Assembly: GCF_900149685.1 (NCBI RefSeq)
Contig: NZ_LT702999.1
Coordinates: 2,790,001-2,854,000 of the forward strand
Reading direction: 5' to 3'
DNA length: 64,000 nucleotides
Source of the DNA: Erythrobacter sp. Alg231-14
GTDB lineage: Bacteria > Pseudomonadota > Alphaproteobacteria > Sphingomonadales > Sphingomonadaceae
A program made the translations under genes and the position numbers. The notes under the pieces were generated by a model. That model saw only the letters and a list, made by a program, of their open reading frames with translations. It was not told the origin of the DNA and did not search any database. Positions within the stretch are counted from its first letter, which is position 1, and each line of letters begins with the position of its first letter. This document shows, in pieces, positions 28,039-36,828 of the stretch.

Positions 28039-28752
28039 ATGAACGAGTTGCCATCAGAAACACGCGATTGGTTGACCGCAACCGGTTTCACCGTCCGCAA
28101 CGAAGAGGTGTGGGTCGAAGCTTTGACCCATGGCAGTTTCAATTCCACCGCCCCCAATGCGCGCTCTCACGGCAAAGGCGCCGACTACGATGCCGATTAT
28201 CAACGGTTGGAATTTTTGGGCGACCGGGTTTTGGGTCTATCCGTGGCCAGTTGGTTGTTCGGCGACAGCACCGGGCAAGAAGGAAAATTGTCCCAACGGC
28301 TCAACGCATTGGTCAGCGGCGCGACTTGCGCGCGGATCGCACGATCCATAGGCACATCGGACCACATCCGATTGGGCAAACAGGCCCGCGAGGACGGCGG
28401 CGCCGACAGCGACAATATCCTTGGCGATGTGATGGAGGCGTTGTTGGGCGCCAGCTTTGTCGAAAATGGATACGACATTACGCGCGATTGCGTCTATCGG
28501 CTTTGGGCCGGCCAACTGGATGGCGATGCGGGCAAATCAAAACACCCCAAAAGCGCGTTGCAGGAATGGGCTGCGGGCAACAAACGCGCCATGCCAGAAT
28601 ACGCCATCATTGAACGCAGCGGTCCGGATCATGCGGCCCGGTTCACCGTTGAAGTGAGCATACATTCGGTAGGCGCCGCAAAGGCCACCGCCACAAGCAA
28701 GAGCGAAGCGGAAAAGCTCGCTGCGAGAGCATTCTTGGAGGAATTCGGTTGA
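28039..28752 (+). CDS. rnc: Ribonuclease III
   Basis: Double-strand-specific endonuclease for rRNA and mRNA processing. 237 residues. The signature RLEFLGDRVLGL supplies the first acidic cluster, and DVMEALLGASFVENG the second. The C-terminal dsRNA-binding domain spans about 160-235 with HPKSALQEWA and a KATATSKSEAEKLAARAFL last helix. It overlaps era by 4 bases (TTGA). Confidence 0.96.
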   Translation: MNELPSETRDWLTATGFTVRNEEVWVEALTHGSFNSTAPNARSHGKGADYDADYQRLEFLGDRVLGLSVASWLFGDSTGQEGKLSQRLNALVSGATCARIARSIGTSDHIRLGKQAREDGGADSDNILGDVMEALLGASFVENGYDITRDCVYRLWAGQLDGDAGKSKHPKSALQEWAAGNKRAMPEYAIIERSGPDHAARFTVEVSIHSVGAAKATATSKSEAEKLAARAFLEEFG

Positions 28753-29693
28753 ACGTGAATACGGTGAATGAGTTGGGCGACGCGACCGATGATACGAAAT
28801 GCGGTGTCGTCGCGATTATCGGCGCGCCCAATGCAGGCAAATCCACATTGGTGAATGAATTGGTCGGCCAAAAAGTCGCCATCACCAGCGCCAAGGCGCA
28901 AACCACGCGCGCCCGTATGTTGGGAATTGCGTTGCATGGGGAACCCAAACACGACGTTCAGATGATCCTTGTCGACACGCCCGGTATCTTTGAACCGCGC
29001 CGCCGTCTGGATCGCGCTATGGTTAGCGCCGCTTGGGAAGGTGCGGAAAGCGCCGATGCAGTGTTGTTGATCGTCGACCCAATCAAACAACGGCGCCACG
29101 AGTTGATTCCGCTGCTCGAGGCGTTGGAAAAACGGCCTGAGAAAAAGATCCTCGTCCTCAACAAAGTGGATCGGGCCAAGAAAGAACCCCTCCTCGCGCT
29201 GGCACAGGAATTGGGCGAACGGATCGCGTTTGACGAGGTGTTCTTTGTCTCCGCGCTTACCGGTGACGGTGTGTCCGAAATGAAGGAAGCCTTGGCGAAA
29301 TTGATGCCCGCGGGACCATGGATGTATCCCGAGGATCAGGTTTCCGACGCATCAGAGCGCCTGCTTGCGACCGAGATCACCCGTGAACAGCTTTATGCTC
29401 AGCTTCACGAAGAATTGCCCTATGACGCCGCGGTGCGCCCGGAAAGCTACGAAGTGCGCAAAGACGGCAGCGTCGAAGTGCGCCAGCAAATCGTGATCGC
29501 CCGCGACAGCCAAAAACCCATCGTTCTGGGCAAAGGCGGGCAGCGCATCAAAGCCATTGGCGAAGCGGCCCGCGCGGAACTGGCCGAAATTTTGGGCGTA
29601 AAGGTGCATTTGTTCCTTCACGTCAAAGTCAGCGAAGGATGGAGCGAAGACAAAGAAGTGTTTGAAGAAATGGGGCTGGATTGGGTTAAGTGA
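28749..29693 (+). CDS. era: GTPase Era
   Basis: GTPase that binds 16S rRNA and assists 30S maturation. 314 residues. The TTG start overlaps the rnc stop and has GGAGG seven bases upstream. G1 GAPNAGKST, G2 TTRARM, G3 DTPG, G4 NKVD, and the C-terminal KH domain with GKGGQRIKAIGEAAR. An N-terminal 16-residue extension precedes the G domain. Confidence 0.96.
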   Translation: MNVNTVNELGDATDDTKCGVVAIIGAPNAGKSTLVNELVGQKVAITSAKAQTTRARMLGIALHGEPKHDVQMILVDTPGIFEPRRRLDRAMVSAAWEGAESADAVLLIVDPIKQRRHELIPLLEALEKRPEKKILVLNKVDRAKKEPLLALAQELGERIAFDEVFFVSALTGDGVSEMKEALAKLMPAGPWMYPEDQVSDASERLLATEITREQLYAQLHEELPYDAAVRPESYEVRKDGSVEVRQQIVIARDSQKPIVLGKGGQRIKAIGEAARAELAEILGVKVHLFLHVKVSEGWSEDKEVFEEMGLDWVK

Positions 29694-29712
29694 CCGTTTG
29701 ATCGGGACCGTT

Positions 29713-30306
29713 TCAACCGTTCACAAACACCTTGACCAAGCGGACATAGCGAACGGCATGGCCATCCGTGCCGATCATCGGCGCAATCGGGACAGTCAGC
29801 AAAAAATCGCAGACAGCTTGTTGTGAGGCGGTGTCTGCAATGTCCGGCGACAAAGCAATTTCGCAATGCGTGATTTGCCCGTCCGTTTCCACTTCGACCA
29901 ATGCACTGACCATCCCGGCAACCTGAAGGTTTGGCAGTGGCAACATCATGTCCGGATATTCCGTAACCGATCCTGCATCGCGTTCCGCACCAGGGAATCT
30001 GGTGACACGAATGCCCAAAACACCGTGGATCGGCCGTCCCTCACGATCGCTCGCAGCTTCGACCTTCAATCTACGGAATTCACGGCACAATTGCCTAAAG
30101 ACGCGCTCGCTTCCTTCGGAATGCTGCGTCGTGCATTCGAACACATCGCCGGATTGATCGACAAAAATGAGCGCCTCTGTCGACCAAGATGGATTCGTGC
30201 TTACAACCGGCACTTGGTCCGTCGCGCGGTGAACGTCTTGTGGGTCGACCGAAGGTAAGGCCAACGCGCCCGCCGCTGCCAAACCGATCATCATTGAAGC
30301 GACCAT
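29713..30306 (-). CDS. Secreted protein with two degenerate TonB-C-like domains
   Basis: 197 residues with a signal peptide (MVASMMIGLAAAGALALPS). Two successive copies of a motif like that in the small proteins at 24232 and 24692: first IFVDQSGDVFEC...RQLCREFRRLKVEAASDREGRP, then VEVETDGQITHC...QAVCDFLLTVPIAPMIGTDG. Each copy keeps its cysteine pair. The assignment is by pattern and is moderate. It is convergent with era over 19 bases and followed downstream on the opposite side by the small basic protein gene. Confidence 0.65.
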   Translation of the reverse strand: MVASMMIGLAAAGALALPSVDPQDVHRATDQVPVVSTNPSWSTEALIFVDQSGDVFECTTQHSEGSERVFRQLCREFRRLKVEAASDREGRPIHGVLGIRVTRFPGAERDAGSVTEYPDMMLPLPNLQVAGMVSALVEVETDGQITHCEIALSPDIADTASQQAVCDFLLTVPIAPMIGTDGHAVRYVRLVKVFVNG

Positions 30307-30317
30307 GCTTTCCGCCC

Positions 30318-30500
30318 CTACCGCTTCTTAGCGATCTTGATCTTCTGCTGTTTGGCAAAGCTCTTGGTTGAATCCTCGCTGCGGCCCAATGCCTTTGCGA
30401 TCTGTTTCAACCCCTGCCCCTTTGACGCGAGCAGTTTCAACCGCCCCGCTTCTTCGGCGTTCCACGGTTGTTTGTGACGTTCGAAATGTTCTTTGCCCAT
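30318..30500 (-). CDS. Small basic HTH/SANT-like protein
   Basis: 60 residues, strongly basic, start MGKEHFERHKQPWNAEE. The core PWNAEEAGRLKLLASKGQGL, then KQIAKALGRSEDSTKSFA, reads as a Myb/SANT-like or homeodomain-like helix-turn-helix. The last residues KIKIAKKR are Lys-rich. The ATG lies at 30500 and its stop is 12 bases before the start of the secreted TonB-C-like gene on the same strand. A DNA-binding role is inferred. Confidence 0.7.
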   Translation of the reverse strand: MGKEHFERHKQPWNAEEAGRLKLLASKGQGLKQIAKALGRSEDSTKSFAKQQKIKIAKKR

Positions 30501-30541
30501 GGCATGCCCTTTAACGGGTGCACAGCCAATTGGCGAGAGGA

Positions 30542-30949
30542 CTAGTCGACCTCAAGCCGCTCCAACTTCGCTCGAAGAGCCGCCTCGTCGAACGGTTTGA
30601 CGATGTAGTCATCCGCGCCGGCTTGAATCCCCTCTTGGATGTCCTCGACATGCCCTTTGGACGTGCAGAACACAACGGTCGGGGGATTAGGCGTCGGAAT
30701 GGCTCGCAAAGCAGTGACAAATTCCAGCCCGTCCATCTCTGGCATGTTCCAATCGGTCAAAACCAGATTGGGCATGCCGCGTTTGCACCGGGCCAAAGCC
30801 TCCATGCCGTCCTGCGCCTCAACCGGAACGTAGCCCAGGCTGCGGGCGATTTTCGACGAAACTTTGCGGATAACACGGCTGTCATCCACGATTAGACAGG
30901 TTTTAACCGGTGCCTGTTGAACCTCTGCAACCGGCGCGCCATCGCGCAA
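30542..30949 (-). CDS. CheY-like response regulator
   Basis: A receiver domain with acidic pair DD in LIVDDSRVIRK, phosphoacceptor Asp in LTDWNMPEMDG, Thr in FCTSKG, and Lys in IVKPFD. No output domain. The canonical start would be TTG 30949, but the frame stays open and protein-like for 57 more codons back to ATT 31120, which has GGGGAGG seven bases upstream. That form would add a helical, charged extension (LIKRTTGAHKRAADLERQ) and overlap the preceding gene's stop. No cognate kinase nearby. Confidence 0.88.
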   Translation of the reverse strand: MRDGAPVAEVQQAPVKTCLIVDDSRVIRKVSSKIARSLGYVPVEAQDGMEALARCKRGMPNLVLTDWNMPEMDGLEFVTALRAIPTPNPPTVVFCTSKGHVEDIQEGIQAGADDYIVKPFDEAALRAKLERLEVD

Positions 30950-31107
30950 CGCCTTGGCCGCGCGAACAATGGCATCGACATCTTGCGATCCTGCGCCATG
31001 GGGCGCTGGCTCTGCAATCGTGATCGATTGCTCCGCCGCGTGCTGTTTTGCGCGTTCTTGACGTTCAAGATCGGCCGCGCGCTTGTGCGCGCCCGTTGTG
31101 CGTTTGA

Positions 31108-31563
31108 TTAGATTTTGAATGGCTCGGCCTCCCCGGCAAGCGAGGCAAATTGACTTTCCGTGCCCAGATCATGCGCGGCGTCTTCGTGATCATACGCGCC
31201 AATGGGTTCGGGTTCGGATTCTGGTTGCGGATGCGTTTGCGGCGCCTGCGTTGCCATGGGATGCATGGCTGGCGCGGTTGGTACGGGCGCCACAGGTACG
31301 GCGGGTTCAACCGCAACGTGCGAGTGCTGTCTCACGCTCTCATCGACAATATCGGCCTCGCCCGGCGTGATGCAAATGTGCAGATACGGCATCCATACAT
31401 CGCCAAATTCGGCCTTTTGATACCACACATCCAACACATCGTAGCTGGCCCAAACCCCGTCAGGTTCACGCAACCTAATGCCTTCGCCAATGCGCGGCAC
31501 TGCGGAAAAGCGCATGCGCTCCTGCGTTTGGTGTGTTTCGTTCTGAACTTCGATTTCAATCAC
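31108..31563 (-). CDS. Unknown protein with N-terminal beta domain and Pro-rich tail
   Basis: 151 residues, GTG start at 31563. Residues 1-80 look like a compact beta-rich domain (RMRFSAVPRIGEGIRLREPD, VLDVWYQKAEFGDVWMPYLHI). Residues 85-130 are low complexity, rich in Pro, Ala, His and Gln. An acidic tail ends the protein. No family recognised. It sits between topA and the response regulator on the same strand, and its final codons carry the GGGGAGG that could serve the regulator. Confidence 0.65.
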   Translation of the reverse strand: MIEIEVQNETHQTQERMRFSAVPRIGEGIRLREPDGVWASYDVLDVWYQKAEFGDVWMPYLHICITPGEADIVDESVRQHSHVAVEPAVPVAPVPTAPAMHPMATQAPQTHPQPESEPEPIGAYDHEDAAHDLGTESQFASLAGEAEPFKI

Positions 31564-31687
31564 AGTGTCGTCCCCAAGCTCCCGAAAGGGGATAGGGGAT
31601 AATACTAAATGAAATGCGAACAGCGGTTAGGAATGCCGCCCATGGGCCGTTGGCGCGCCCGATCTTGGATCATGGGCCGCCTTTGGT

Positions 31688-34291
31688 TTATTCGGCCGCC
31701 TTTGTCGCAGCGGGCTTCTTGGCCGGTGCCTTCTTCGCTGTCGCCTTCTTTGCCGCTGGCTTCTTCGCAGCCGCTTTCTTAGGAGCTGCTTTCTTCTTCG
31801 GCGCGGCTTTCTTGCGCTTTTTCTTCGCCGGACCCTTTGCAGCGCGGGCATCGATCAACTCAATCGCTTGCGCGGCTTCGACGTCCTCAGGCTTCACATC
31901 TTTGGGGATGGTCGCGTTGGTCGTGCCGTCGGTCACATAAGGGCCGTAACGCCCCGGCATGACCTTGATTTCTCCACCGCTGGTCGGGTGTTCGCCCAGC
32001 GTCTTGATCGGTTCTGCTTTGCCGCGGCCGCCGCCTTTGCGATTGGCGGCTTCGGCCAACAATGTGACCGCCGCGTTCATACCGGTGTCGAACACGTCGC
32101 GCGTGCTGGTCAGCTTTGCGTATTTGCCATCGTGGCGCAGATACGGGCCATACCGCCCAATTGCGGCTTCGATGTCTTTCGTCGTTTCCGGGTGTGCGCC
32201 GATGATGCGCGGCAGGTCGAGAAGTTTGACTGCCCAATCCAAATCGAAATCGTCGAGGTCTTTGGGAATAGACGCGCGCTTTTTCTTCTCTTCGTGATCC
32301 ATTTCGACATAGGGGCCGAAACGTCCCGATTTGCGGTGAATTTCCGCGCCGGTTTCCGGGTGAGTACCCATCAAACCGTCTTGGCCGCTATCTTCGCCAT
32401 CCGCGCCCGGCTGTGCAAAGCGGCGCGTGTATTTGCATTCGGGGTAGTTCTGACACGCGATAAACGCGCCAAACCGGCCGCCACGAAGCGAAATCCGGCC
32501 TCCTTCGCGTCCCTCTGTTTCACAAAGCGGACAGTGACGGGGATCTTTGCCGTCTTCGCGTTCGGGGAACAGATAGTCGGACAGATACTCGTCCAAAACT
32601 TCGGTCACTTCACTCGGGAGCTTTTCCATGACCTCTTCGGTTTTGGGCTTAAAATCCTTCCAGAATTTGGCGAGCAGAGTTTTGTAATCTTCGCGTCCGT
32701 CGGACACGGTATCAAGCTCATCCTCCATCCCGGCGGTGAAGTCATAGGCGACATAGGTGGGGAAGAACCGTTCGAGGAAGGCCGTGAGCAAACGTCCGCT
32801 TTCCTCTGCAAAGAAACGGTTTTTCTCCATCCGAACATAGTCGCGATCACGCAGAGTTTGGATCGTTGAGGCGTAGGTGGATGGGCGACCAATGCCCAAT
32901 TCCTCAAGCCGTTTGACCAAAGACGCTTCGGAAAAACGCGGCGGTGGCTGTGTGAAATGTTGCGTTGCTTCAACGGCTGTCTTCGCCGGAGCATCGCCCT
33001 CTTTCATCGCCGGCAACAGGCCGTCCTCATCTTCTTCCTTGTCGTCAAAGCCTTCCTGATAGACCGCAAGGAAGCCCGGGAATTTGATAACCTGGCCGGT
33101 CGCGCGCAGTTCGTGCTGACCGGTGGCGTCGCGCATAGTGACCGTGGTCCGCTCCATTTGGGCGGCGGACATTTGGCTGGCCATGGCGCGTTTGAAGATG
33201 AGCGAATACAGCTTTGCCTCATCGCCCGACCCGGCTTTATCCCGGCTGAAATTGGTTGGGCGGATCGCTTCGTGCGCTTCTTGCGCGTTTTTGGCTTTGG
33301 ATGAATAAAAGCGCGGTTTTTCCGGCCGATATTCGGTTGCAAAGCGTTCTTCGATCGCATCGCGCGCGGCCATAATAGCGCTCATATCCATTTGAACGCC
33401 ATCGGTCCGCATGTATGTGATCGCGCCCGCTTCGTACAAAGATTGCGCACACCGCATCGTGTGGCTGGCCGAAAAGCCCAGCTTGCGCGCGGCTTCTTGT
33501 TGCATGGTCGATGTGGTGAATGGCGGCGAAGGATTGCGCTTTAACGGCTTTGTCTCAACCGCCTCAACGGTGAACCGGCCTGCCTCGACGGCGGCCTTTG
33601 CCTCCATCGCGATGCCTTCCGCGCCCAGCGAAAGCTTTTCGAGCTTATCACCTTTGTACCGCACCAGCCGCGCATCGAACGCGGTCCCATCATGCTGCAT
33701 TTTGGCGAGGACAGACCAATATTCGTCGGGTTTAAACGCCTCAATTTCGCGTTCCCGATCAACGATCAATCGCAAAGCGACCGACTGCACCCGTCCGGCC
33801 GATTTTGCACCCGGCAATTTGCGCCACAAAACCGGAGAGAGCGTGAATCCAAAAAGGTAATCCAGCGCGCGACGGCCCAAATAGGCGTCGATCAAAGGTT
33901 GATCCAATTCGCGCGGGGCACCCATCGCATCGGTCACGGCCTTTTTCGTGATCGAGTTGAATGTGACCCGGTCCACCTTGGTCGGCAACGCTTTGCGCTT
34001 CTTCAAAAGCTCTTGGACGTGCCAACTGATCGCTTCGCCTTCGCGGTCAGGGTCAGTTGCGAGAACGAGGCGCGATGCGTCTTTTGCGGCATCCGCGATC
34101 TCTTTGAACCGTTTTTGTTTGTCCCGATACAGTTCCCAATCCATCGCGAAATCTTCGTCCGGGCGCACGCTGCCATCTTTGGGCGGCAGGTCGCGCACGT
34201 GACCATATGAGGCGAGGACCTTAAAGTCGCTGCCCAGATATTTCTCGATAGTCTTCGCCTTGGCCGGCGACTCAACAATGACAAGCTGCAT
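31688..34291 (-). CDS. topA: DNA topoisomerase I
   Basis: Type IA topoisomerase that relaxes negative supercoils. 867 residues. TOPRIM domain at the N-terminus with IVESPAKAKTIEKYLG and ATDPDREGEAISWH. The catalytic Tyr lies in ITYMRTDG near residue 300. One C4 zinc module follows (CPLCETEG...CQNYPECKYTRRF), then three TopoC repeat modules with GRFGPYV/GRYGPYL/GRYGPYV motifs. It ends in a Lys/Ala-rich tail of about 48 residues. The tail is common in alphaproteobacteria and probably adds DNA affinity. Confidence 0.97.
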   Translation of the reverse strand: MQLVIVESPAKAKTIEKYLGSDFKVLASYGHVRDLPPKDGSVRPDEDFAMDWELYRDKQKRFKEIADAAKDASRLVLATDPDREGEAISWHVQELLKKRKALPTKVDRVTFNSITKKAVTDAMGAPRELDQPLIDAYLGRRALDYLFGFTLSPVLWRKLPGAKSAGRVQSVALRLIVDREREIEAFKPDEYWSVLAKMQHDGTAFDARLVRYKGDKLEKLSLGAEGIAMEAKAAVEAGRFTVEAVETKPLKRNPSPPFTTSTMQQEAARKLGFSASHTMRCAQSLYEAGAITYMRTDGVQMDMSAIMAARDAIEERFATEYRPEKPRFYSSKAKNAQEAHEAIRPTNFSRDKAGSGDEAKLYSLIFKRAMASQMSAAQMERTTVTMRDATGQHELRATGQVIKFPGFLAVYQEGFDDKEEDEDGLLPAMKEGDAPAKTAVEATQHFTQPPPRFSEASLVKRLEELGIGRPSTYASTIQTLRDRDYVRMEKNRFFAEESGRLLTAFLERFFPTYVAYDFTAGMEDELDTVSDGREDYKTLLAKFWKDFKPKTEEVMEKLPSEVTEVLDEYLSDYLFPEREDGKDPRHCPLCETEGREGGRISLRGGRFGAFIACQNYPECKYTRRFAQPGADGEDSGQDGLMGTHPETGAEIHRKSGRFGPYVEMDHEEKKKRASIPKDLDDFDLDWAVKLLDLPRIIGAHPETTKDIEAAIGRYGPYLRHDGKYAKLTSTRDVFDTGMNAAVTLLAEAANRKGGGRGKAEPIKTLGEHPTSGGEIKVMPGRYGPYVTDGTTNATIPKDVKPEDVEAAQAIELIDARAAKGPAKKKRKKAAPKKKAAPKKAAAKKPAAKKATAKKAPAKKPAATKAAE
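31691..31834. repeat. Lys/Ala-coding low-complexity tail of topA
   Basis: Imperfect repeats encode AAPKKKAAPKKAAAKKP-like units at the TopA C-terminus, in histone H1 style. Repeated ttcttcgc/ttctttgc blocks are visible on the plus strand. Confidence 0.7.
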
Positions 34292-34310
34292 GGTAGAGGT
34301 CTGAAATCCT

Positions 34311-34328
34311 TACACGTGTACGTACACG
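34311..34328. promoter_or_regulatory. Overlapping palindromes ahead of topA
   Basis: TACACGTGTA (34311-34320) overlaps CGTGTACGTACACG (34315-34328); both are perfect palindromes. They lie 20-37 bases before the topA ATG, a likely operator or promoter position. The binding protein is unknown. Confidence 0.45.
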
Positions 34329-34329
34329 C

Positions 34330-34369
34330 GAGGGTGGGCCGGGTTTGGGCGCTACGTCAACCCACCCTC
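34330..34369 (-). terminator. Candidate terminator hairpin after the vWA gene
   Basis: GAGGGTGGG (34330-34338) and CCCACCCTC (34361-34369) form a 9-bp stem with a 22-base loop; the flanking CGCG/CGCG can extend it with a bulge. It is just past the stop of the vWA gene and before topA. No T-run follows, so intrinsic termination is uncertain. Confidence 0.4.
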
Positions 34370-34389
34370 TCGCGCATTTCGCAAGGCCT

Positions 34390-35973
34390 CTAGCCCGCTT
34401 GCTGCGGCTTGTCTTCCCCCGTCTCTACGCGGCTGGCCTGAAAATCGGGCGGTAGGACGCATCGACCCGCATCATATTGGCCAACGGCGCGCACAATTTC
34501 ATTCTGCGACGGTTCAACCCGGCGTCCCGACAATTGGCTGTCGATGACACGGCGCAGCAAATGATCGAGCCGCGTGACTAGATAGCAATCGATCGCCGGT
34601 GGGGCGTGCGGATTTCCGATCCCGCTATCATCGGTGAGGAACGTGTAACGCGATTGAGTGACTGCAGCCATCGCCCGCATGACATATTCGGCCATATCGG
34701 CCACACCCGATGCGCCCACCGGGACGATGTGCACCCGTTCATTGCGCAGATGTTCTGCCGCCAGCCACGTTTTATCGACATCGCGATTGTGCGGCGGCGC
34801 ATCGGCCACCAGCAACAGTGTTTTCACCGCGTCATCGCGCCAATCCAACCGCGCGGCGCGAATCATCGCATCCTGCATCGCTTCGGGATAATCGCCGCCG
34901 CCCATGGCGACTTGTTGTCCCAACCGGCCTTGTGCGCGGTCTACGTTACCGTCGAAATCGAACGTCCGCGTGACGAATTGATCGCCTTGATCGCGGTAGA
35001 ACGTAAACGCCACCCGCACATCAAGATCGGAATGACGCGTTTCGAGCGCACCAATAATTGCCGTCAATTCGGTTTGGAGATAGGCGAGTTCATCCGACAT
35101 CGAGCCGGTGACATCCACCACCACTGCCAGATCGAGTTTCTGTACAGCGGGCGCGGCGCGCCTTTGTGTGATGGATACGGTTTGCGCGCCCGGTTCATTC
35201 GACAAACGCACGGCGCGCCAATCGCTGCCCCCGGCCCGCACCCAGACATCATCGCTCAACCGGTCCATACCGGGGAAGAACACAGCGCGGCCATCGGCAA
35301 CCGTCTTTAACGTGATCGAATTGCCGTCTTCGCACCGCACTTCGACCTCAGCAAAGGGTACGCTGCGCCCGCGCCGATCGCGCAATTCCACGGTCAACAA
35401 ACGACCCGTATCGACATTGGGCAGGCTTTGGATTTGCTGACCAAGATTGCTCTTGCGTTTGTAATCTTCGTAAAGCTCTGGATTGAGCAGATCGTCGTGT
35501 TCACCCGCAGTCAGCAGACCCGATTGCGGTTGGGGTTGTGGTGGGCGTGGTGGGATCGGGCCGGGCATAGGCGGACGGGGTCGCGGCGGCAAAGACCGCG
35601 CAACCGCCGATCGATCAGCCCCTGCCGCTGCGCGGCTTCCGGTGACGGAGATCGTGTCACCACTGCCCGCTGCTTCGGCCGATGGCGGTGGAGGCGCGGC
35701 CACTGCCATGGGCGGCGCTGGCGCGGCCGATGAATAGGCTCTGCCCCCGCGCGGTGACGATGGTTTTGACTGTTGATTGACCTGTTGTTCATCACCCAGA
35801 TCCGGCAACGCCGCAGGCCGACGGCAATAATCGCGACCTGACACAGGCGGCGGTACCGGCGCGATCCGGTCATTGGACAATTGGATCCGCGTGGTTGAAC
35901 TCGCAAAACTTGGAATGGCGAAACCCGTCGCGGTTAAGCTGGCGCAACACGCCAAAGCGATCACACGTTTCAT
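34390..35973 (-). CDS. Secreted von Willebrand factor A domain protein
   Basis: 527 residues. Signal peptide 1-24 (VIALACCASLTATGFAIPSFA). Residues 35-155 are Pro/Ala-rich and contain GDTISVTGSR near 105, a motif like the N-terminus of TonB receptor plugs. Residues 190-255 look like a beta sandwich (RLLTVELRDRRGRSVPFAEV). The vWA domain starts near 281 with MIDAS residues DVTGSMSDE at 287-295. It is a variant of DxSxS with Gly-Ser, as in several bacterial vWA proteins. Ligand and partner unknown. It stands alone, followed by the hairpin before topA. Confidence 0.8.
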   Translation of the reverse strand: MKRVIALACCASLTATGFAIPSFASSTTRIQLSNDRIAPVPPPVSGRDYCRRPAALPDLGDEQQVNQQSKPSSPRGGRAYSSAAPAPPMAVAAPPPPSAEAAGSGDTISVTGSRAAAGADRSAVARSLPPRPRPPMPGPIPPRPPQPQPQSGLLTAGEHDDLLNPELYEDYKRKSNLGQQIQSLPNVDTGRLLTVELRDRRGRSVPFAEVEVRCEDGNSITLKTVADGRAVFFPGMDRLSDDVWVRAGGSDWRAVRLSNEPGAQTVSITQRRAAPAVQKLDLAVVVDVTGSMSDELAYLQTELTAIIGALETRHSDLDVRVAFTFYRDQGDQFVTRTFDFDGNVDRAQGRLGQQVAMGGGDYPEAMQDAMIRAARLDWRDDAVKTLLLVADAPPHNRDVDKTWLAAEHLRNERVHIVPVGASGVADMAEYVMRAMAAVTQSRYTFLTDDSGIGNPHAPPAIDCYLVTRLDHLLRRVIDSQLSGRRVEPSQNEIVRAVGQYDAGRCVLPPDFQASRVETGEDKPQQAG

Positions 35974-36084
35974 AACCTCTTCCCCTTCAATACCTTTGAT
36001 TGGGAACGAGAATTATCCGGATCGCGATGAACCGTTTATGAGCATCGACGTGTCGTTTTGTTCAGGAGGAGGCAAAAATCTCTG

Positions 36085-36792
36085 TCATTCAAAGATTTGC
36101 GACAGGTCCTGCGTGTCATCTATCATCAAACGATAGGCCCCCACCGATAGGGCGGTGAAGATGATGGAGGATAGCAGTGTTTGGAACCCTTCGGCCAATA
36201 CCATGCCCCAAGGCCCCAAAAGGGCAGACAACCCCGTCATAATCCCGGACACAACCAACAAGGCAATATACAAAATGACATAAGCGCCAAAGATCGACCA
36301 TCCTCGACCGTCCGTCATGTCCCAACTTTTCCCAAACGCATCAAAGGACGGCCCTTCTTGCGAAAGGACAATCGGAAGCAATGGAGTCAAACGCACGATG
36401 AAAATTATCCCAGGGATAATTAAAAGCAGAAAGCCGATCCCAATCACGAGCCAAGATAGAATGGTTATGCCAATAAAGGGCAATAGCGTGTCAAAACTAG
36501 GCGATGTGGACCGATGAAACATCCCGGCAAGCAAATAGAAACTCGCCAGAATTTGGAATGCAACCGCGGCAAGCGCCCCAATTATTACGGTCGAGCCCGT
36601 CGCGGCCCGCGACCTGAAAACGTTCCAGACATCAGATCCGATAAAGCCATTTTCCGTCGCGCCGATCACCCCGAACATTGCGGCCGAAATCACCAAGATC
36701 AACGCCGAGTAAATCAAAATCACTTGCCAACTCTGTTGAATTTCATCGACCGTGACCGACAGTAAGCTGGCCAGATTTACTCTGTCGTTCAT
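36085..36792 (-). CDS. Multi-pass membrane protein (glycerophosphodiesterase membrane-domain-like)
   Basis: 235 residues with about six hydrophobic helices, beginning after MNDRVNLASLLSVTVDEIQQ. The middle has LLLIIPGIIFIVRLTPLLPIVLSQEGPSFDAFGKSW, a pattern seen in the membrane domain of glycerophosphoryl diester phosphodiesterases and YciC-like proteins: helix, IPGI..., charged segment, S..A...SW. Not an enzyme by itself. The next gene upstream on this strand (36829) has the same plan, so the two are tandem paralogues. Role unknown. Confidence 0.72.
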   Translation of the reverse strand: MNDRVNLASLLSVTVDEIQQSWQVILIYSALILVISAAMFGVIGATENGFIGSDVWNVFRSRAATGSTVIIGALAAVAFQILASFYLLAGMFHRSTSPSFDTLLPFIGITILSWLVIGIGFLLLIIPGIIFIVRLTPLLPIVLSQEGPSFDAFGKSWDMTDGRGWSIFGAYVILYIALLVVSGIMTGLSALLGPWGMVLAEGFQTLLSSIIFTALSVGAYRLMIDDTQDLSQIFE

Positions 36793-36828
36793 GGCATTAT
36801 TCTCCCCAAAATTTCGTCATCAGTTCGG

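Noticed and set aside
31638-31647. GCCCATGGGC palindrome past the topA stop
   Set aside because: Only ten bases and no second element; likely chance in GC-rich DNA.
31868-32869. A 333-codon open frame on the plus strand opposite topA
   Set aside because: Antisense shadow of topA. No start signal and no protein-like motif.
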